Below, in pieces: positions 16,918-25,978 of a stretch of 64,000 bases of DNA. The notes under the pieces were generated by a model that was given only the letters and a program-made list of their open reading frames with translations, was not told the DNA's origin and made no database searches. This DNA is from Alkalicoccobacillus plakortidis. Lineage in GTDB: Bacteria; Bacillota; Bacilli; Bacillales; Bacillaceae_D. Numbering within the stretch: position 1 is the stretch's first letter; each line of letters opens with the position of its first letter. The stretch spans positions 1,054,001-1,118,000 of the forward strand of contig NZ_JAMQJY010000001.1 of NCBI RefSeq assembly GCF_023703085.1, in the 5' to 3' direction. Both the position numbers and the translations under genes were made by a program.

Positions 16918-17097
16918 ATGAAACTACTAACCTGGATCGGCAAAATCAGCTTAATTTTGGTTGCGTTTATGTTTTATTTATTTGGGCTGATGAAGATGTT
17001 TCCTGTAATGATAGGAGCATTTTTGCTTTTTGGCTCGATCCTCTTTGCCTTTCGCCCTGCCCTAAAAACAAATCGATTTAAAGGATTCAGATCTTAA
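16918..17097 (+). CDS. Small membrane protein (59 aa)
   Basis: Reading frame MKLLTWIGKISLILV to the C-terminal NRFKGFRS, 59 residues, AAGGAG SD eight bases before the ATG. Two hydrophobic helices (about residues 6-25 and 28-46) separated by a short Lys/Pro turn, with a basic C-terminal tail likely facing the cytoplasm. It lies between spxH and pepF, the slot of the small gene yizD in B. subtilis, but I cannot confirm similarity. Its stop overlaps the pepF stop by four bases. Confidence 0.72.
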   Translation: MKLLTWIGKISLILVAFMFYLFGLMKMFPVMIGAFLLFGSILFAFRPALKTNRFKGFRS

Positions 17098-18896
17098 TCT
17101 TCAAGTAGCTCCTCAATTTGATCAAGAGTTTTCTCAAATAGCTGCATAGCTTGTTTGATTGGCTCAGAAGTAGTCATATCCACTCCGGCTTTTTTCAGCA
17201 TTTCAATTGGATAGTCAGAGCTTCCCGTTTTAAGAAAATCAATAAATCGCTCAACTGCAGGTTGACCTTCTTCTAGAACTTGCTTTGAAAGTGCAGCAGC
17301 AGCACTGTAGCCTGTAGCATATTGAAACACATAAAAGTTGTAATAAAAATGCGGAATTCTAGCCCACTCAAACCCAATCTCTTCATCAACAACCATATCT
17401 TTACCATAATACTTAACATTTAAATCATAGTACATGGATGTTAATTCATCTGCCGTTAATGCTCCTCCTGCCTCAACTTTTTCGTGAATCATTTGTTCAA
17501 ACTCAGCAAACATTGTCTGGCGGAAAACTGTACCTCTAAATCCTTCTAAGAAATAATTCAGGATATATAGCTTCTTCTCTTTATCATCCAGGTTCTTGAT
17601 GAAGTAGTGGTGAAGTAAGGCTTCATTTAATGTTGAAGCAACCTCTGCCACAAAAATAGTATAATCACCATACACATACGGCTGATTATTTCTTGTATAA
17701 TCGCTGTGCATACTATGTCCAAATTCATGCGCAAGTGTAAATAAATTATCTACATCATCCTGCCAATTCATCAGAATAAACGGTTTTGTTCCATATGCAC
17801 CTGAAGAATATGCACCACTTCGTTTTCCTTTATTCTCATGAATATCAACCCATCTATTCTCGAATCCTTCAGTAAGCCTTTTAACGTATTCATCCCCTAA
17901 AGGTTTAACAGCCTCAATCACCTTCTGCTTCGCTTCTTCATACGTCACAGTAAATTCAACATCTTTAATAATTGGGGTATACAAATCATACATATGTAAT
18001 TCATCCACACCCAAACATTTTTTTCGTAAATTTACGTAGCGATGTAATAACGGTAGATGTTCTTCAACTGTTTCAACTAATGAATCATATACACCTACTG
18101 GAATATGTGTCTCAGATAATGCTGCTTCTCTAGCATTTGCATATTTTCTGGACTGAGCATTAAATATATCACCCTTAACCTGTCCACTTAGTGTAGCTGC
18201 GAATGTATTCTTATACTTCTCATAAGTGCTGTATACAGCTTCGAATGCCGCTTTTCGAATCTCTCGATTTTCACTTTGCAATAACGGGACAAAACGGCCA
18301 TGTGTAATCTGTACGTCTTCTCCCTTTTCATTCTTAATGGTAGGGAATGTTAAATCAGCATTATTTAATGCACCAAAAGCCTGACTGGACGCAAGAAGAG
18401 CTTCTTTCGCTCTAGCCAAAAGCTCTTCCTCTTTTTCAGAAAGAATATGTTCGCGCTGCTTTTTTAATTGATCAAACATGTGAGAAAAATCTTGAAGCTG
18501 TTTATGCTCAGCTACATAGCGACTTAATTGTTCTGGGTCCATTGCCAACAATTCTGGTGTAATGTATGAGGCTTTTTGCTCTAGTAAAGAAATAAGACCA
18601 TACGCTTGATCATGAAGCGCCGCATAATAAGAATTTCCAGTGTCTTGATCATGTCTCATATGAGCATATGTAAACAGTTTCCCTAGTTTCTCTTCCAGTT
18701 CTAAATGTTTACTTAATGCTTGTAGAAGTGTGTCAGCTGACTCGCTAAGCTTGCCACGAAAAACCTCAACCTCTGTAACTTGTTCTTTAAACTCACGTGC
18801 TGCTTGTTCCCATTGTTTATCATTTAAGAAAATAGATTCTAGATCCCACGTATCATGAGTAGGGATTTCATGTCTTTCTAATACATTATTTGACAA
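17094..18896 (-). CDS. pepF: Oligoendopeptidase F (M3B metallopeptidase)
   Basis: A 600-residue cytosolic zinc peptidase. The zinc site 'LAHEFGHSMHS' gives H390-E391-x-x-H394 with the third ligand Glu expected in 'VAEVASTLNEALL' about 25 residues on. The N-terminal helical lobe covers residues 1-200. PepF degrades oligopeptides and inhibits sporulation when over-expressed in B. subtilis. Length equals the family norm. It is downstream of coiA with a 48-base gap, keeping the Bacillus order mecA-coiA-pepF. Confidence 0.95.
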   Translation of the reverse strand: MSNNVLERHEIPTHDTWDLESIFLNDKQWEQAAREFKEQVTEVEVFRGKLSESADTLLQALSKHLELEEKLGKLFTYAHMRHDQDTGNSYYAALHDQAYGLISLLEQKASYITPELLAMDPEQLSRYVAEHKQLQDFSHMFDQLKKQREHILSEKEEELLARAKEALLASSQAFGALNNADLTFPTIKNEKGEDVQITHGRFVPLLQSENREIRKAAFEAVYSTYEKYKNTFAATLSGQVKGDIFNAQSRKYANAREAALSETHIPVGVYDSLVETVEEHLPLLHRYVNLRKKCLGVDELHMYDLYTPIIKDVEFTVTYEEAKQKVIEAVKPLGDEYVKRLTEGFENRWVDIHENKGKRSGAYSSGAYGTKPFILMNWQDDVDNLFTLAHEFGHSMHSDYTRNNQPYVYGDYTIFVAEVASTLNEALLHHYFIKNLDDKEKKLYILNYFLEGFRGTVFRQTMFAEFEQMIHEKVEAGGALTADELTSMYYDLNVKYYGKDMVVDEEIGFEWARIPHFYYNFYVFQYATGYSAAAALSKQVLEEGQPAVERFIDFLKTGSSDYPIEMLKKAGVDMTTSEPIKQAMQLFEKTLDQIEELLED

Positions 18897-18944
18897 TGAT
18901 TACACCTCCAATAAACTAGCCCAACATTTTAGAGCCTATATCTA

Positions 18945-20158
18945 TTATCTCTGAATATGAAGGATATTGGGAGTATTTTGTCTTAAATTTGAAAGATTCT
19001 GATCCATTTGGTTTGCCTGATCAACTGATTTCGGCAACGAGACTGGTTTTATATAAAGATAATCTGTATGATTAAGCTTTTTAATCATTCCAAATGCCAA
19101 AAGCAATTGACAATATTCAAATACCATCTGGCTGATTAACTCATTAAGATCTAAGACTTGATGATTACGAAAAATAATCGTGCCATTCATCACAAATGTA
19201 GTTATATTGGATTCTAATACATGCTGTTCAATCATTTGGTTGAGAGGTAATAGGTGAAAGGTTTTGATAAGGAGGATCGTTTGCCATATATGAGGAGCCG
19301 TTTTGATTTGATGTTGTATGCTCAAAAACCAACCAGCTTCGGCGGGGAACTGACCTAGTGGAATCTTTTTTTGATATAACCATTTCGAAAATCTGATTTG
19401 ACTTTTGGAAGGGTAGGATTTGAAGCCCTGATATCTCCAGCTTTTTTAATATTGAGCCATGATTTATATTGATAAGGAGCGATATCTCGAGGATAAAGAA
19501 GGTCTTCAATTGATAGAGTATTTTGGCGTTTGTAAGATAGTCTAGCTAATGCCCCATTTGTTGAATAAGATTGTAGTTCAAACAAGAATGCCCATAACTG
19601 CGTCTCACTGCAATAGTAGGTTACGTACATCTGCTCTAGCCTGTTGAGTCTAGACGTATTCCATTCAAATCCTAACAAGTGATACTGTTCCGCTTGTTTT
19701 CGACGCAGCCGATTGCCACCAAGAATCCAAATAGGAGTAATCCCCATACGACGATAACCCATGGTTCGTTCAAAAAATAACTCTTCGGAAAGAGGTGAAC
19801 ACTGATATTCAATAGCATATAGCTTTCCTTCAACCTTACATAATACATCTGGACGTTGCTGAATAAGTGGAAGATACATTTCTAGAGAAGCTTTTATCCC
19901 TTGATTGATTAACCAATGATAGATATCAAGCTTTCCTTTGAGGTGATATGGGGATTCGGGTTCGAGCGAGATGCGGCAGGTATGTTTCGTATGGTGAGCA
20001 AAATGCCATTGTCTTTTTGATCCTAACTTTAATGTTACGGCTGCACTGCATACAGGACATTTAAACTGTTGCTTTTTTCGTAAATCCATCAATTCACTTT
20101 CAAACCATTTGTCAGCCATCGAGATTCTTGTCCCATCTTGCAGGACTGCAGTTAGCAT
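18945..20158 (-). CDS. coiA: Competence protein CoiA (frameshifted at a poly-A tract)
   Basis: CoiA promotes recombination of incoming DNA during transformation. The N-terminal frame (to 19355) has the paired Cys 'FKCPVCSAAVTLKLGSKRQW' and 'HFAHHTKHTC', then the nuclease-like part 'YAIEYQCSPLSEE' with the E-x-Q style PD-(D/E)XK core. It stops in a run of seven As (coding strand; T7 at 19366-19372). With eight As the frame continues as IKKKIPLGQFPAEAGW and on to residue about 404, the usual C-terminal helical region. Start ATG 20158 has GGAGG; a longer in-frame start upstream has no SD. The homopolymer makes a sequence artefact likely. Confidence 0.85.
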
Positions 20159-20216
20159 AGACTCACCTCCATAATAACCTATTTCGACAAGAACCATCAA
20201 AGACCTCTTTCTTTTC

Positions 20217-20250
20217 AAAAAAAAACAGCACCAGATAAAATCCGGTGCCA
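20217..20250 (-). terminator. Rho-independent terminator after mecA
   Basis: Minus strand: GGCACCGGA / TCTGGTGCT stem with wobbles, then GTTTTTTTTT. Confidence 0.82.
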
Positions 20251-20259
20251 TCATTCTTA

Positions 20260-20913
20260 TTATCTCATTGAAAATTGACTACGTAATGCTGCGAGTGCTG
20301 CCGCTTCAAGAATGCATTTCCCGTATTCCTGAACACGATGAATGGTAATATCTGATTCAAATCCATACTCTAAAATATGACTTAACATATTGTCTTGCTC
20401 ATCTTCTGAATACTGTTCATCATCAAACAAGATGTGCAAATAATACTGACCTTCAAAATGGAACAGTCGATTATCCAAATCAGTGTTCGCAAAACTATGG
20501 CTTAAATCAATAATGTCTTCAAAATCGCGGAATCCAATCATAAGTTCTAATGGCTCAGTCACACTGTCATCTTGTTCAAGCACTTCTGAATCATTATCAG
20601 TAGCCTGCGTCCCCTCATCAAGAGCATGCTTATCCTGCCAGTCAGGTACTTCGATTTTCATATTTCCATCTGTTACTTGTCCTCTAGTGACAAGGATCTC
20701 AAGTCCTCGATCCATCGCATGAACTTGTATCCATAATGGGCCATCCAATTCAAAGTCATCACGATTATTTGCTTCATTCATCATTTCAAAGAAGAGCTCT
20801 TCTCCACGCTCACGATTATACCAAATTTCGTCTCGTTCAAAACCTCTTGATTCTATATCTTTATACGTAATAAAAAATTTAATGGTCGTGTCATTGACGC
20901 GTTCGATATCCAT
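20260..20913 (-). CDS. mecA: Adaptor protein MecA
   Basis: A 217-residue adaptor that brings ComK (and other substrates) to ClpC and helps assemble the ClpC hexamer. The N-terminal substrate-binding domain starts 'MDIERVNDTTIKFFITYKDI' and contains 'RGFERDEIWYNRERGEELFF'; an acidic linker spans residues about 95-125; the C-terminal ClpC-binding domain has 'GFRDFEDIIDLSHSF' and 'GQYYLHILFDDE'. Length matches Bacillus MecA (218). Transcribed alone with its own terminator. Confidence 0.95.
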   Translation of the reverse strand: MDIERVNDTTIKFFITYKDIESRGFERDEIWYNRERGEELFFEMMNEANNRDDFELDGPLWIQVHAMDRGLEILVTRGQVTDGNMKIEVPDWQDKHALDEGTQATDNDSEVLEQDDSVTEPLELMIGFRDFEDIIDLSHSFANTDLDNRLFHFEGQYYLHILFDDEQYSEDEQDNMLSHILEYGFESDITIHRVQEYGKCILEAAALAALRSQFSMR

Positions 20914-21162
20914 AATCGCTCTCCTCCGATCATTTGCTCTAAGCAGGTCAACTGCTTGAATGCATATAGTTACACTTTACCCCATGAACTGAAACGTTAA
21001 CCATTGTAGACAGTTTAAAGTGCTTACTTTTATTTTATGATAAATCGATTTAAAAAGGAATTATAAAAACAGATTTTTCGAAAAACAATCTGTGTTAAAT
21101 GAATTCCTAATGTAGTACCCTATTTTCCTTGAAAGGCAACCTACTGTCAAGTACCTCGCTTT
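20914..21162. other. Intergenic region upstream of mecA
   Basis: About 250 bases without a credible reading frame. It must hold the mecA promoter; no convincing -35/-10 pair stands out. Nothing else seen. Confidence 0.5.
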
Positions 21163-21200
21163 ATAAAATAAAACCCCCTACATAAATATGTAGAAGGTTT
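21163..21200 (-). terminator. Rho-independent terminator of spx
   Basis: Minus strand: AACCTTCTACATA paired with TATGTAGGGGGTT, then TTATTTTAT. Confidence 0.78.
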
Positions 21201-21204
21201 ATAA

Positions 21205-21869
<665 letters not shown>

Positions 21870-21896
21870 AAAAAAAGTCTACCATAATTGGCAGAC
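21870..21896 (-). terminator. Rho-independent terminator of yjbC and the 46-aa gene
   Basis: Minus strand: GTCTGCCA / TGGTAGAC (one wobble) with a four-base loop, then TTTTTTT. Confidence 0.82.
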
Positions 21897-21898
21897 GA

Positions 21899-22039
21899 TT
21901 AAGCAGTAAATTTATTATATGAATGAGGAGATGGGTTTTTAGTTGGACCTTTTTTCCAATTGTCTACATTTTTCTTCAGAAGATCCTTAAGCATTTCTCT
22001 CTTTTTCTTTTGTTGCTTAGCTTTATCTTTGTTTTTCAA
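21899..22039 (-). CDS. Small basic protein (46 aa) between yjbC and spx
   Basis: Frame from TTG 22039: MKNKDKAKQQKKKREMLKDL and on to SYNKFTA. The SD AAGGTGGTG is eight bases upstream. It is 15 bases after yjbC and directly before a strong terminator, so it is the last gene of a yjbC transcript. About a third of the residues are Lys/Arg, mostly in an amphipathic helix (1-30), followed by a Pro/Asn tail. This is typical of a small nucleic-acid- or ribosome-binding protein, but no family is recognised. Confidence 0.68.
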   Translation of the reverse strand: MKNKDKAKQQKKKREMLKDLLKKNVDNWKKGPTKNPSPHSYNKFTA

Positions 22040-22053
22040 TTGGCACACCACCT

Positions 22054-22628
22054 TTAGCCGTTAGGCGCTTTTTCTATTTCTCCTACAGATTTTTTAAAGG
22101 TTACAGCTTGGTCAACATCATCATATGATTGTCCATATAAATCCTGATCCTTATATGTGTGAATATTCTCATAGGTATGTTTCATCTTTTCATAAATACT
22201 ATGCTCTGACTCATCTGTTGGTGACCAGTACAAGATCTCAAGCTCATTAACCTTATTCGTTGCCAATGATTTTTTTCGATACCCTACAGATTGAGCATGA
22301 GTAAAACCTTCCCGAGCATAAAACCGATTACGCTTAACTGTGTCTGTCTCTTCATAATCAATAGGCTCAACCTCTAAAATAATTGGCTTTTCTTTAGCCT
22401 TAAGCTTTTCTAACAGCTGTTTACCTAAACCTTGTCCACGAGCCTTTTTAGAAACAAATAAATAATCAACAAATACAAAATCATCTGTCTCTACATACAT
22501 TATAACATGATTTTCCCCTTCGTCTTTATGGTAAATCTCTGCTTTTTCCTTTAATAGTAGCTCCATGTGTTCTTTCGACTTCATCTCTTCAATTGGGAAG
22601 TACTTACTTAACTTTTCATACAGCTCAT
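22054..22628 (-). CDS. yjbC: GNAT N-acetyltransferase YjbC (frame break near start)
   Basis: A GNAT-fold protein matching YjbC: 'FVDYLFVSKKARGQGLGKQL' carries the acetyl-CoA P-loop (RGQGLG), followed by 'ILEVEPIDYEETDTVKRNRF' and 'ATNKVNELEILYWSP'. The clean frame begins at ATG 22584, which lacks an SD. The only good SD (AAGGAG) precedes ATG 22628, which is out of frame by one base. Adding one base there (ATG-AAG-CTG) gives MKLYEKLSKYFPIEEMKS, the same N-terminus and length (191) as YjbC. I therefore infer a single-base deletion near 22624. Acyl acceptor unknown; yjbC is a stress gene upstream of spx. Confidence 0.82.
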
Positions 22629-22678
22629 TTTTATAGCTCCTTATCGTTTCTCTTATTTACAATAGTTACGCATTAGTA

Positions 22679-22705
22679 TATTCCTTTTTTAGATAAACTA
22701 TAAAC
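22679..22705 (-). promoter_or_regulatory. Possible sigma-B-like promoter of yjbC
   Basis: Minus strand: GTTTAT, 15 bp, GGAATA, compared with GTTTAA-N12-15-GGGTAT. B. subtilis yjbC has a sigma-B start, which favours the match; the -10 is imperfect. A TATACT overlaps it and could be a sigma-A -10. Confidence 0.35.
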
Positions 22706-22928
22706 GTGAAACCACAGAAATAGGCTTGGGTATATTGGTTTAGCGGTTTGATTCAGTTAAGCAAGTTGGATTATTGATAAAGTGAGCTCTATATCGGCAA
22801 AGAAAACAAACAATTAAGTGAATTCCAACAATACCCCATAATAATCTGTTAAAAATTCAGTAGCGGGTGGCACGGCGCGGAAAGTCTGCATATTCTACTC
22901 TCACTACTTTATCCCTTAAATCAAACAA
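22706..22928. other. Intergenic region without a gene
   Basis: No credible reading frame on either strand. On the plus strand near 22864-22880 the string GCGGGTGGCACGGCGCGG recalls the T-box core (AGGGTGGNACCGCG), but no stem I, terminator or downstream plus-strand gene is present. Confidence 0.45.
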
Positions 22929-22957
22929 CGAACGATCCTATTTTTAAGAATCGTTCG
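22929..22957 (-). terminator. Terminator of the glycoside hydrolase-like gene
   Basis: CGAACGAT / ATCGTTCG stem with a 13-base loop, followed on the minus strand by TTGTTTGATTT. The T-tract is interrupted. Confidence 0.6.
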
Positions 22958-22989
22958 CCGCTTTCATTCATTTGTATACACTTGTCTTG

Positions 22990-24201
22990 TTAAGGTGAAT
23001 AGTTAACGCCTTGACTATACCTGTTGCTCGCATCCCATAAAAGGAATTCAGTAATGCCTTCTTCTTTTAATCCTCTTATTTGATCTTCCACTTGTTCTTT
23101 TCCATATGTCTGCCAATCTCCATCAGGCAGGTAACTTGCTGTGAAATCCTGAAGCCATGGACGAGAGATCGGCCCATCCTCTAACTCGTCAAGTAGTGCA
23201 TTTTCGACCTTTGCATATTCTTTCGACATCTCATATGGATGAAGATCGGGCTTATCTATTCCAAAATATGATGTCCAGTGACTTGGGTAAATCATAGATG
23301 AAATAACATCTACATTGTCGGAGATCCCTAAAAAGCTTTGTCCAATACCTGGTGCATACTCAACCGTTGCTGCATAGCCAAAAATATCAACGGATACATC
23401 GACATCATAGGCACTTAACTCTTCATTTGCGTATGCAACAAAATCATTTACAGCATTAACTCTCCGGTGAATATTATCGCCATCTCCACCTTCATATTTC
23501 CCAGTATCATACTCAAGATCTTCGTCTCGATTTTCAAAGCCTTCTGGAAAACGGACATAGTCGAATTGAATTTCCTGGAATCCCATTTTGGCTGCTTCTT
23601 CAGCTATATCCACATTGTACTCCCATACCTCTTCAAGAAACGGATTCACAAATGCTTCTCCACGCCCATTTTTCCAAACCTTACCGTTATCTGTAAATGA
23701 CAAATCAGGTCGTTCCTCAGCTAGCACTGAATCTTTAAAAACAACGATTCTTGCAATTGGGTAGATATTATTTTCTTCTAATACATCAAACATTTTTTCT
23801 GGATCACTTATGTAATTCTGGGCAATATCATAAAAAGGAGAATCTTCATCCGGTCGATACGTAAGATGACCATTGTCTTCTTTAATATCAATAACCATTG
23901 AGTTAAGTTCTGTATCATTTAACATATTAACAAGCGTGTTAAATCGTTCACCACCTGCTGAATTTCCAGTCACGTAAATTCCCTTTACTCCGTCCTCTGG
24001 ATAATCAAATTGGCGATCTGAGCTATGTACAAAACGTGCTAATCGATCAGGAAGAGTAAAGGTTTTAATACCTGATAGTTTGTGTTCAAGCTCCTGGGCC
24101 ACATGTTCCGCATCTGATTCCGCCTGCACTTCAGAAGTTATACCGAAAACGGCTACACCTACAGCTACTGCTGTTACTGTTTGTTTCCACAATGTTGCCA
24201 C
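22990..24201 (-). CDS. Secreted putative glycoside hydrolase (DUF4015 type)
   Basis: A 403-residue protein with an N-terminal signal peptide (WKQTVTAVAVGVAVFGITSE then VQAES, cut after residue about 28). The body opens with 'GIYVTGNSAGGERFNTLVNM' and 'SMVIDIKEDNGHLTY', and continues with 'GFQEIQFDYVRFPEGFENRD' and 'DVSVDIFGYAATVE', marks of the DUF4015 putative glycoside hydrolase family, a TIM-barrel group with acidic residues at strand ends. It is exported; substrate unknown. It follows the small HTH gene by 14 bases, so they are likely co-transcribed. Confidence 0.82.
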   Translation of the reverse strand: MATLWKQTVTAVAVGVAVFGITSEVQAESDAEHVAQELEHKLSGIKTFTLPDRLARFVHSSDRQFDYPEDGVKGIYVTGNSAGGERFNTLVNMLNDTELNSMVIDIKEDNGHLTYRPDEDSPFYDIAQNYISDPEKMFDVLEENNIYPIARIVVFKDSVLAEERPDLSFTDNGKVWKNGRGEAFVNPFLEEVWEYNVDIAEEAAKMGFQEIQFDYVRFPEGFENRDEDLEYDTGKYEGGDGDNIHRRVNAVNDFVAYANEELSAYDVDVSVDIFGYAATVEYAPGIGQSFLGISDNVDVISSMIYPSHWTSYFGIDKPDLHPYEMSKEYAKVENALLDELEDGPISRPWLQDFTASYLPDGDWQTYGKEQVEDQIRGLKEEGITEFLLWDASNRYSQGVNYSP

Positions 24202-24215
24202 ATCCTTTCTATTAG

Positions 24216-24446
24216 TTAATCTTCATCTTTTGCATCCCAATCCTCAGGGATCGGTTCATTTAATTCTAGTTCAATCGCTTTCCGCTTTAATTCAATTTGT
24301 TTTTTGTACGATTCAAAATGATTTTTACTTACGACATATTCTTCCCCATTATGAATAGCTTTAATGTTTCCTGAAGCAACTTGACCTTTAATGTATGCCA
24401 ATGGCAAACCTAGATAATCCGCTAGTTCTGGTAATGATATGTACAT
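24216..24446 (-). CDS. Excisionase-like HTH protein (76 aa)
   Basis: From ATG 24446 (GGAGG seven bases before): 'MYISLPELADYLGLPLAYIK' with 'VASGNIKAIHNGEEYVVSKN', a winged-helix/MerR-type excisionase fold, followed by a charged helix and an acidic tail (EPIPEDWDAKDED). Upstream in-frame codons lack an SD. Alone, such proteins bind DNA, but nothing mobile is seen nearby, and its linkage to a secreted hydrolase suggests a chromosomal role. Function unknown. Confidence 0.7.
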   Translation of the reverse strand: MYISLPELADYLGLPLAYIKGQVASGNIKAIHNGEEYVVSKNHFESYKKQIELKRKAIELELNEPIPEDWDAKDED

Positions 24447-24576
24447 GCGCAACCTCCAAGGCGAGTATAACGTTTTTTGAAGAGTTACAACACCCATCAT
24501 GGAAAAATATATAATTTTACGTATTTAGTTTTTACTTTACCCGTTCTAAAAAAATACATGCCTAAAATGTAAATAT

Positions 24577-24632
24577 AAAAAAACCAAATCATTATGTAGT
24601 TTGACTCACATAACGGTTTGGTTTTTTGTTTT
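24577..24632 (-). terminator. Terminator of the hemolysin III gene (bidirectional form)
   Basis: Long hairpin: ACCAAATCATTATGT pairs with ACATAACGGTTTGGT, flanked by A and T runs. The loop and 3' arm (TTGACTCACATA ... GGTTTGGTTTTTTG) are also found in the prfC terminator at 52653-52702. Confidence 0.85.
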
Positions 24633-24648
24633 AACATCGTTCTTCTCA

Positions 24649-25296
24649 CTATTGAATAGGCAGGATATATTTTATGACTAAAAAGAAATGTAGAATGGTT
24701 CCTCCTAGTACAAATAGGTGCCAAACTGCATGGTGGAACTTAAAACCCCTCCAGATATAAAAAACAGTACCAAGACTATAAAGGACTCCCCCACCTATTA
24801 AAAAAAGTGTTCCTTGTAAAGGTAGAGTCATGACAATGGGTTTAATCGCAAACATCGCCATCCATCCCATTAATAAGTAGAAAACGGTTGATATCACTAA
24901 AAACTTTTTCACAAAGAATATTTTAAAGACAATACCTAACGTTGCAATACCCCATATGATCCCAAAAAGAGTCCATCCTAAAACCCCTTGAACAACAATG
25001 AACAAAATGGGAGTATAGGTACCAGCAATAAATAGGTAGATCGCTGAATGATCAAGTATTTCGAATAAATCCTTTGCTTTTCCAGGAGGAAAGCTGTGTA
25101 CCAATGTCGATGACGCATACAATATGAGCATGGACGTTCCGTAGATCGAAAAACTAACGATATGCCAAACATTGCCGTAGAGACTCGCAAAAACAATTAA
25201 TAACGTTAAACAAGCAATACTAATTAAAGCTCCAATACCATGTGTAATTGCATTTGCCAATTCTTCATCTTTAGAGAAGACATGTGTAGCTGCCAA
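24649..25296 (-). CDS. Hemolysin III family (PAQR-type) membrane protein
   Basis: A 215-residue integral membrane protein with seven hydrophobic segments. Family marks: 'DEELANAITHGIGALISIAC', 'ASSTLVHSFPPGKAKDLFEI' followed by 'LDHSAIYLFIAGTYTP', and 'FHHAVWHLFVLGGTILHFF', with the conserved His/Asp/Ser expected to bind zinc. B. subtilis YplQ is the relative. The TTG start at 25296 has GAGGGAGGG six bases before and is preferred to an ATG upstream. Despite the name, a lipid hydrolase or sensor role is more likely than hemolysis. Confidence 0.9.
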   Translation of the reverse strand: MAATHVFSKDEELANAITHGIGALISIACLTLLIVFASLYGNVWHIVSFSIYGTSMLILYASSTLVHSFPPGKAKDLFEILDHSAIYLFIAGTYTPILFIVVQGVLGWTLFGIIWGIATLGIVFKIFFVKKFLVISTVFYLLMGWMAMFAIKPIVMTLPLQGTLFLIGGGVLYSLGTVFYIWRGFKFHHAVWHLFVLGGTILHFFLVIKYILPIQ

Positions 25297-25330
25297 GCAA
25301 AACCCTCCCTCATTCAAAAATTTATACTTC

Positions 25331-25382
25331 AGTATATAAACGAACAATTTTGTTGCAACTAAGTTGTTCCTGTCTATATAAT
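25331..25382. promoter_or_regulatory. Divergent promoters sharing one -35 box
   Basis: The self-complementary hexamer TTGCAA (25353-25358) has TATAAT at 25377-25382 on the plus strand (18-bp spacer) and TATACT at 25331-25336 on the minus strand (16-bp spacer). The first would serve the HD-domain gene, the second the hemolysin III gene. If both are real, polymerase cannot occupy both at once. Confidence 0.6.
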
Positions 25383-25432
25383 AGATAAACTAATCCTACC
25401 AGTTTTAAGTCAGCATTGAAAGGAGTGATTAC

Positions 25433-25978
25433 ATGAGAGATGTAACACTTGTCCAAATTTTTGATCATCCTATTACACAAAAATACGTCAAACGTTCAGG
25501 TATGGCACATGCTATTGCTTGTGCGTATCATGCGTTTAAACTTTCTCTTGAACATAACGTGAATCCAGATATGGCTGCTAAAGCTGCCCTCTTGCATGAT
25601 ATTGGTCATTACACATGGTATCGTAACGGCAAATGGGACTACTCATTATACAAAGAGAATGATATACACGCCATAAAAGGAGCAGAGCGAGCGCACAAAC
25701 TTCTTATTAGACTTGGTGAGCATCCGAAATCAGCAAAAGAAATTGCTTTAGCCGTGTTATTGCATACCGATTCCTACCTACCTCATGGTGAGCTTCACCT
25801 TAAACCATTACAAAAGGTGGTCCATTTAGCTGATGAAGCTGACGAGGAACCGAGTGGAGGACATCATTATCGTGTAATTGATGACAAAAAAGCTCGTACC
25901 ATGCTTGCGAAGCTTGATCAACAAATTGATGATGAATTAAATAAATTAACACTAGACGAACTCAATTCTCCTTCTTGA
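25433..25978 (+). CDS. HD-domain phosphohydrolase
   Basis: A 181-residue HD protein: 'GMAHAIACAYHAFKLSLEHN' (first His near 26), 'AALLHDIGHYTW' with HD at 55-56, 'AVLLHTDSYLP' and the last Asp in 'VVHLADEADEE'. Metal-dependent hydrolysis of a nucleotide or phosphate ester is expected; substrate unknown. AAGGAG SD, ATG start. The end overlaps the convergent thioredoxin-like gene by 17 bases, so no terminator lies between. Confidence 0.85.
   Translation: MRDVTLVQIFDHPITQKYVKRSGMAHAIACAYHAFKLSLEHNVNPDMAAKAALLHDIGHYTWYRNGKWDYSLYKENDIHAIKGAERAHKLLIRLGEHPKSAKEIALAVLLHTDSYLPHGELHLKPLQKVVHLADEADEEPSGGHHYRVIDDKKARTMLAKLDQQIDDELNKLTLDELNSPS

Noticed and set aside
19228..19509. A separate gene inside coiA on the minus strand
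   Set aside because: It is the third frame of coiA; the corrected frame gives a continuous CoiA.
22850..22900. T-box-like string GGGTGGCACGGCGCGG on the plus strand
   Set aside because: The core has extra bases, no stem I, specifier loop or terminator is visible, and no plus-strand gene follows for 2.5 kb.
24216..24446. Excisionase-like gene as sign of a mobile element
   Set aside because: No integrase, repeats or attachment-like sites nearby; it is coupled to a secreted hydrolase gene.
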